Part shown: positions 59,719 to 64,000 of the stretch, one piece after another
Numbering within the stretch: position 1 is the first letter of the stretch
Layout: each line of letters begins with the position of its first letter
NCBI GenBank assembly: GCA_024138025.1
Contig: JAMXBD010000095.1
Coordinates: 62,001-126,000 of the forward strand
Direction of reading: 5' to 3'
From: Combretum micranthum
Lineage: Eukaryota > Streptophyta > Magnoliopsida > Myrtales > Combretaceae
Length of the DNA stretch: 64,000 bases
Notes under the pieces: model-generated
What the model was told of the DNA's origin: nothing
Databases searched by the model: none
The model's input: the letters and a program-made list of their open reading frames with translations, nothing else
Program-made: the position numbers and the translations under genes

Positions 59719-62003
59719 TAGAGATGCAATTAGGATGGGTTATATAAGACCCGAACCCACCTGACTTGAGCATTTATTCTATTAATTAAGGGGTTATTTG
59801 AGTTTACTTATACTTATATTTGTAAAAATCCCAAGAATTGATACTCAGTTTATTTATATGTTCATTTTAGGTGACTTGGGACCTTATTGGACAATATATC
59901 AATATAGGATGAAGAAAAATCACCCCAACTTCAACATATCTTTGAAAAATTGCGGATTGAAGGCACATTATGACCATACCTAAGCACGTAATGGAAGAAT
60001 TTAGCACAAGGGATTGGGCTTGGCAATAGCACGATTATGAAAATGAAGAAAAATGAAGAACCATAAGGATCACGGTCCTGCACACGACCATGAAAGGAGC
60101 AGTGAGGCAAGTGTATTGTATAGTAATTAAATTAAAGCCGTGAGGATGGAACAAAATAAAGACCTGCCAAGATCACGATCCGCATTGTAGCCATGTGTTG
60201 TCTTAAGAAAGACAATAACATCTTGGATCCTACCCTGTAATGCTTATCAGTTTTCTTTTCATGTCTATCATGATCTGTGGTGTAGCCGTCATCTTCAGTA
60301 GATCTTTTTCCATAAAGCATATCACACTTTGAATCGCAGCCATGCCAAGCAATTGCAATTTTGATCACAACGATCACGGGCATAACATAGCCATGATTAA
60401 TCATTGATAGAGCCAAATTAGATTATCAAGGCCTAAGTCGTGACTATCATAGTGGGTGTGCATGATCCTATTTCCATGTCAGAAGTCGTACAACTACATT
60501 TTGAAGCTGGATAAAAGTGAATGGGGACAAAAGGGAAGTACCATATCATTTCACATCATTTGAGGACATATATACATCATCACCTTAGACATCGAAGAAA
60601 ATTCAATCATTAACATCGTATCATTTTGTCATACATCTACTCAAACCATCTTTCATACCTTATCAATTAAAGACACATTCCTTGGAAGTTTTTGAGAAAG
60701 AAGCAAGAGAAGAATCAACTTATACTCATGTTCATGATGATTTTAGAACCATCATAGCATTGAAAAGGGTTTTTTTTTTTATGTTTCCTTTCTATTTTTA
60801 TTTCACTGTTTCATTGTATTATTGTTAATTATGTATGAGTAGTGTGTATCTTAGGCTTTGTAGAACCGTTGCTGATATGTAATTTTGACATTGACTAATG
60901 AATTGTTACTAATTGTTCTTAATTTCAACAGCTGTGTATATTGAATCATGGATTTATATTGTGCATGGTATAATTTTATGTCAGATTTTTGTCGAGATTG
61001 ATTGAAAAATCATCTAATTTAATAGATCTAGGCTATCGAAAAGAATTATTCATAGTTGTAGAAGTAGGATTGTGAAATTCTTTTGCGTCTACTTAATACA
61101 AATAAAGAATTCTTGAACTTAACATGATCTTAAGTGGCTATTACCCTAGAAAGAGATTCTAGTGGATAAATTTAGGATTATATATTAATTATCTTGAGAA
61201 AGACATTAACTTAGTTAATGAATTCTACAGTTAAGGAACTAGTGACATAAATTGACATGCTCTTAATCTACACGGGATGCTTAGAAGTGAAGCAAGGTCT
61301 AAGTGGTTCGTATATTGCATTTAGTCCAAGTAATTTGAGTTGTTGATTACTAGTCATAATTAATAGAAGGTTAGTAATATAATTAATAGCATAACAGTAA
61401 TATTCACTCAATTTTATATGTTAAATTATAAAAAAGGGTAATCACTAGTACTTAATGATCCCTATGGGAGACAATCATGTACTTCATTCCTATATTACTT
61501 TCAATGGGTGCACTTGCACAGTGTTGATTGCGTTTAGGTAGAGAACTATGGGTAATTAAATTTATAACTTAGTCATTATAGCATGGATCACTGCCTTGCT
61601 TCCTCATAGGGTTTTCCAATCTCGGCTATAAACATTATAAGGTCTTCATTTTCATAGCCATACCCACCTCTATGGGGTATTGGGTGACTTTCCTTGTTTT
61701 GTTTCACCAAATAGTTAATATTGTTTGAAACATTTATGAAGGAACATTTTTTTCCTTCTTATCTTTTCTTTAGTTCTTTCAATACTGAATTAAAAAATAT
61801 AAAATCAAGTTATAACGTAGAATATAGGTTTTTTTTTTTTTTTTTTGAGAGTGGATTCAAGGTGTTGCACATAAGTTACTTTATTCTATTTTAGTGGATT
61901 GAGTTTCCTCTATATGACCCAACTTTAAACTATGTGGGTTTAAACCTTTTAGAGTTTTTAGCAGGTTGATTATTTTATACTGACCCATTCGATTGCATCC
62001 CTA
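59719..62003. mobile_element. Nonautonomous hAT-like DNA transposon carrying an LTR-like block
   Basis: Left end TAGAGATGCAATTAGGATGG and right end CCCATTCGATTGCATCCCTA form an imperfect inverted pair. The flanks ATGCCACT (59711-59718) and TTGCCACT (62004-62011) are an 8-bp target duplication with one mismatch, the size made by hAT transposases. No transposase frame was found in its 2285 bp. Most of the interior (about 59850-61550) is a plus-strand copy of the gypsy LTR-like family, so either that LTR inserted into a small hAT relic or the relic captured it. Confidence 0.55.
59850..61550 (+). mobile_element. Gypsy LTR-like block, family copy 5
   Basis: Plus-strand counterpart of copies 1, 3 and 4. 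It has a GC-richer ACGGTCCTGCACACGACCATG-type section (about 60074), AGAAAGAGATTCTAGTGG (about 61150), and a 3' section with ATGATCCCTATGGGAGAC (about 61457) before GGTGCACTTGCAC. Noncoding; the minus-strand frame at 60132-60416 lies within it. Boundaries approximate. Confidence 0.42.
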
Positions 62004-62029
62004 TTGCCACTTGAGTAGAGCAAATTATA

Positions 62030-62215
62030 AGATTGGTGCCCTATTATGCAACCTTAATACCCATACAAATCCTACCCGATCAAACATGATAGAAATGAGT
62101 ATCCTACACGATAGACTTACTTGTACATGCTAAATTTTCATCCATATTTAGCTCTTAACTTTCCTACCTTTTTGTTTTTAATTCTTTCCTACATGCATGC
62201 ATTTGAGCAGGGCAA
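62030..62215 (+). repeat. Duplicated segment, copy B
   Basis: Matches 59500-59718 in order: TACCCGATCAAACATGATAG, TTTTCATCCATATTTAGCTC, CATGCATGCATTTGAGCAG. The boundary sequence GAGCAGGGCAAATTATAAGAT at 62203 also matches GAGTAGAGCAAATTATAAGAT at 62013. Confidence 0.6.
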
Positions 62216-62337
62216 ATTATAAGATTAGTCTTTGAATTTGGGTTGCTCTTCCATGTAAGTTCTTTAACTTTACAAACTTAGTAAAAGTTAATGAAGATTG
62301 TGAATGGAGATTTTGCAAATTTCTTAGTATGTGGTGA

Positions 62338-62364
62338 GGATGATGATGATGATGATGATGATGA
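62338..62364. repeat. (GAT)n microsatellite
   Basis: Nine GAT units in a row, preceded by related GAGGAT. Confidence 0.9.
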
Positions 62365-62804
62365 TCCCTTTTAATTAGACTAATAAGTGGCTTTCCATTG
62401 TTTTAGGAATCAAATTATTGAATTCATATAACTTGTTATTTTTTATAACCTATAATCATATAAGTAGTAATTCTTTATGACCTATAATCATCCAAAACAC
62501 TTGCAATCCTCTTTATTATTATTACTTTTTTATATTTCCTTACAATCATATCCTTTTCTTTGCCTATAAGAAAGCTTTGAGTCATAGAAGCAAGATGGTT
62601 TGAACCTCTAAGGGACAAGTTTATACTAAGACCAATTCTAATGGACCTAAATACAAATAGATAAGAAAGAAATAGGTTCTTATATTTGTTACCCTCAAGG
62701 TGAATCAAACAATGTCATTTGGATGGTGATTACTCAAAGAATATAACACAAATACTTTCAAGTCAATCCTCTTCACCTTAAGGATCAAAAGATCATTAAG
62801 ATTA

Positions 62805-63040
62805 TGGATCTGTTTGATTAACTTTTTTCAGTAGATATAGACACTTTTTTCAATTTTTTTTTTCTAACAAATTATTTATGAAGAAAAAGTACGGATAAAA
62901 AAAGTTGGCACTTCTCATGAAATGATCAAATAAATCAAGTATAGATACAATATTGATGCAAAGTTGACATATTTTCACATATAATTTTAATATAGATATA
63001 AATACAGATGAAAAACATATCATCCAAACAGACCTTATAT
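62805..63040. mobile_element. Possible MITE
   Basis: GGATCTGTTTGATTAAC on the left and TCATCCAAACAGACCTT on the right are inverted relatives, the TCTGTTTG-type edge common in plant MITEs. The ~235-bp interior is noncoding. No clear target duplication. Confidence 0.42.
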
Positions 63041-63429
63041 TTTATGTTTTCACTTGAATTTTTGACATGCTTTGTGTTTGGATATTCTTGAATGTTTGCT
63101 ATGTGAAATGTATGCTTTCATATACCTAAGTATGCTTTATAAAGCTTTTTGAAACTTTAATTTGTAATAGCTTGACATTAAGACAAAATCATCTTTATTT
63201 TTTTGTTATGCCTTAGCCAGTAAACACCTACATAATGTTTTTTCCCCTTGAAAACCATGCTCATAACATATTTTTCCGTGCTTATCCAAGATAATCTAAT
63301 GTGTTTGGCTTGTTAATTTCAACCAAAAGAGATCTAATGCTAATTTATGTGCATTTGGGTTCCTTTATGCCATTTAAAATGGGTTGATTACAAAAGCATG
63401 ACCTATGTTTTAATCAATTTGCAAATACA
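63041..63429. other. AT-rich spacer
   Basis: No gene or repeat recognised. Confidence 0.4.
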
Positions 63430-63660
63430 TGATCTGTTTTTTTTTTTTTTTTTGATAAATAGATGGCCTGGGTTTCATAAAAGTATCAATATTATTTAAT
63501 AATTTTAAAATAACAAATTTGAATATTTATTTGCTCATAAAAATTAATTTTACATTTTATTTTCAAGTTTCTCAATTTCTAAAAAGTAATTTTTAATATT
63601 TTATTTATTAATTTTTATTAAATTATTTTTTAGACTAAAAGACTCTAACACATACCCTTC
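63430..63660 (+). repeat. Dispersed AT-rich repeat, copy B
   Basis: A T run, then GATAAATAGATGGCCTGGGTT and TATCAATATTATTTAATAATTTT, in the same order as 48350-48600. Class unknown. Confidence 0.45.
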
Positions 63661-63864
63661 TAATAGTAATTAATCATAATGACACTTTTGAATTCCAAGG
63701 GACTCTCCCTCTTTACTTTTGTTTTTAATTTCTTAGGCTCTCTCCCTCTCTTCCCTTCTTTTCTTCTTTCATTGCATTGTCTCTCTCCCTTTCTCTTTTA
63801 TCTAGAATTTTTACCTTGATTTTGGTTTGTAATTATAGTCATGTTCTATGGTGCAATAGTATGA

Positions 63865-64000
63865 GTGTTGATTTCTTTCGAGAGATGATTTTGATGATAA
63901 CAAAAGAGTTAAATGATTCTTACATAATTTGTTTAAGTGTGCAGCATTGAATATTAACAATATAAAACTATCTCAGAAAGTTTATCAGAAGGATGGAAGT
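63865..64000 (+). mobile_element. Probable start of another copia LTR, cut by window end
   Basis: TGTTGATTTCTTTC, then GATGATTTTGATGATAACAAAAG and TTTATCAGAAGGATGG, closely follows the opening of the copia-1 and copia-2 LTRs (TGTTAAGTT... ATGTTTTGATAATAACAAAAGG; TGTTGAACTT... GATTTTGATGA). The rest lies outside the window. Confidence 0.45.

Overview
The window reads as a plant nuclear genome, most likely a eudicot. It is AT-rich and repeat-dense, its transposons belong to plant-specific LTR lineages, and its only clear host gene is a spliced plant DeSI/PPPDE-type protease gene. No tRNA, rRNA, CRISPR array or bacterial-style operon was seen. The sequence does not let me name the species.

Layout. 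1-10.4 kb: a decayed minus-strand Ty3/gypsy element (LTR-like block, tRNA-like primer site, leader, gag), cut open by two solo LTRs of one family, 3.5 and 3.7 kb, lying in opposite orientations. The second has a perfect 5-bp target duplication. 10.4-19.1 kb: unassigned AT-rich sequence, one possible Tat-type LTR, and three further copies of the gypsy LTR-like block. 19.1-20.16 kb: a broken LINE reverse transcriptase. 20.17-47.08 kb: one Tekay-like chromovirus (1.9 kb LTRs, exact TATAT duplication) spread over 27 kb because two Ty1/copia elements inserted into it. Copia-1 (20846-31727, TSD TGGAG) sits in its 5' LTR, and copia-2 (34296-43146, TSD AGAAA) sits at the RT/RNase H boundary. Copia-1 in turn carries a fragment of the large solo-LTR family where the end of its own 5' LTR and its primer site should be.

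47-54 kb: AT-rich DNA, a probable 2.5 kb LTR, and a compact 2.07 kb element that encodes only a gag-like remnant (51838-53903, TSD TTGCC). 54.6-57.0 kb: the host DeSI-like gene with three coding exons and a probable 5' UTR intron. It has an apparent one-base deletion near its 3' end. 57-64 kb: AT-rich DNA, possible MITEs, a 2.3 kb hAT-like element with an 8-bp duplication and an LTR-like block inside it, and what looks like the first 140 bases of another copia LTR at the window edge.

All retroelement reading frames are broken by stops and frameshifts, often of the C-to-T type expected from decay of methylated repeats, so no element here looks able to move by itself. The nested order gives relative ages: LINE, then Tekay, then the two copias; within copia-1, the solo-LTR-family fragment is the last layer or a recombination product. 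Domain and lineage names come from motifs read by eye. No database search was possible.
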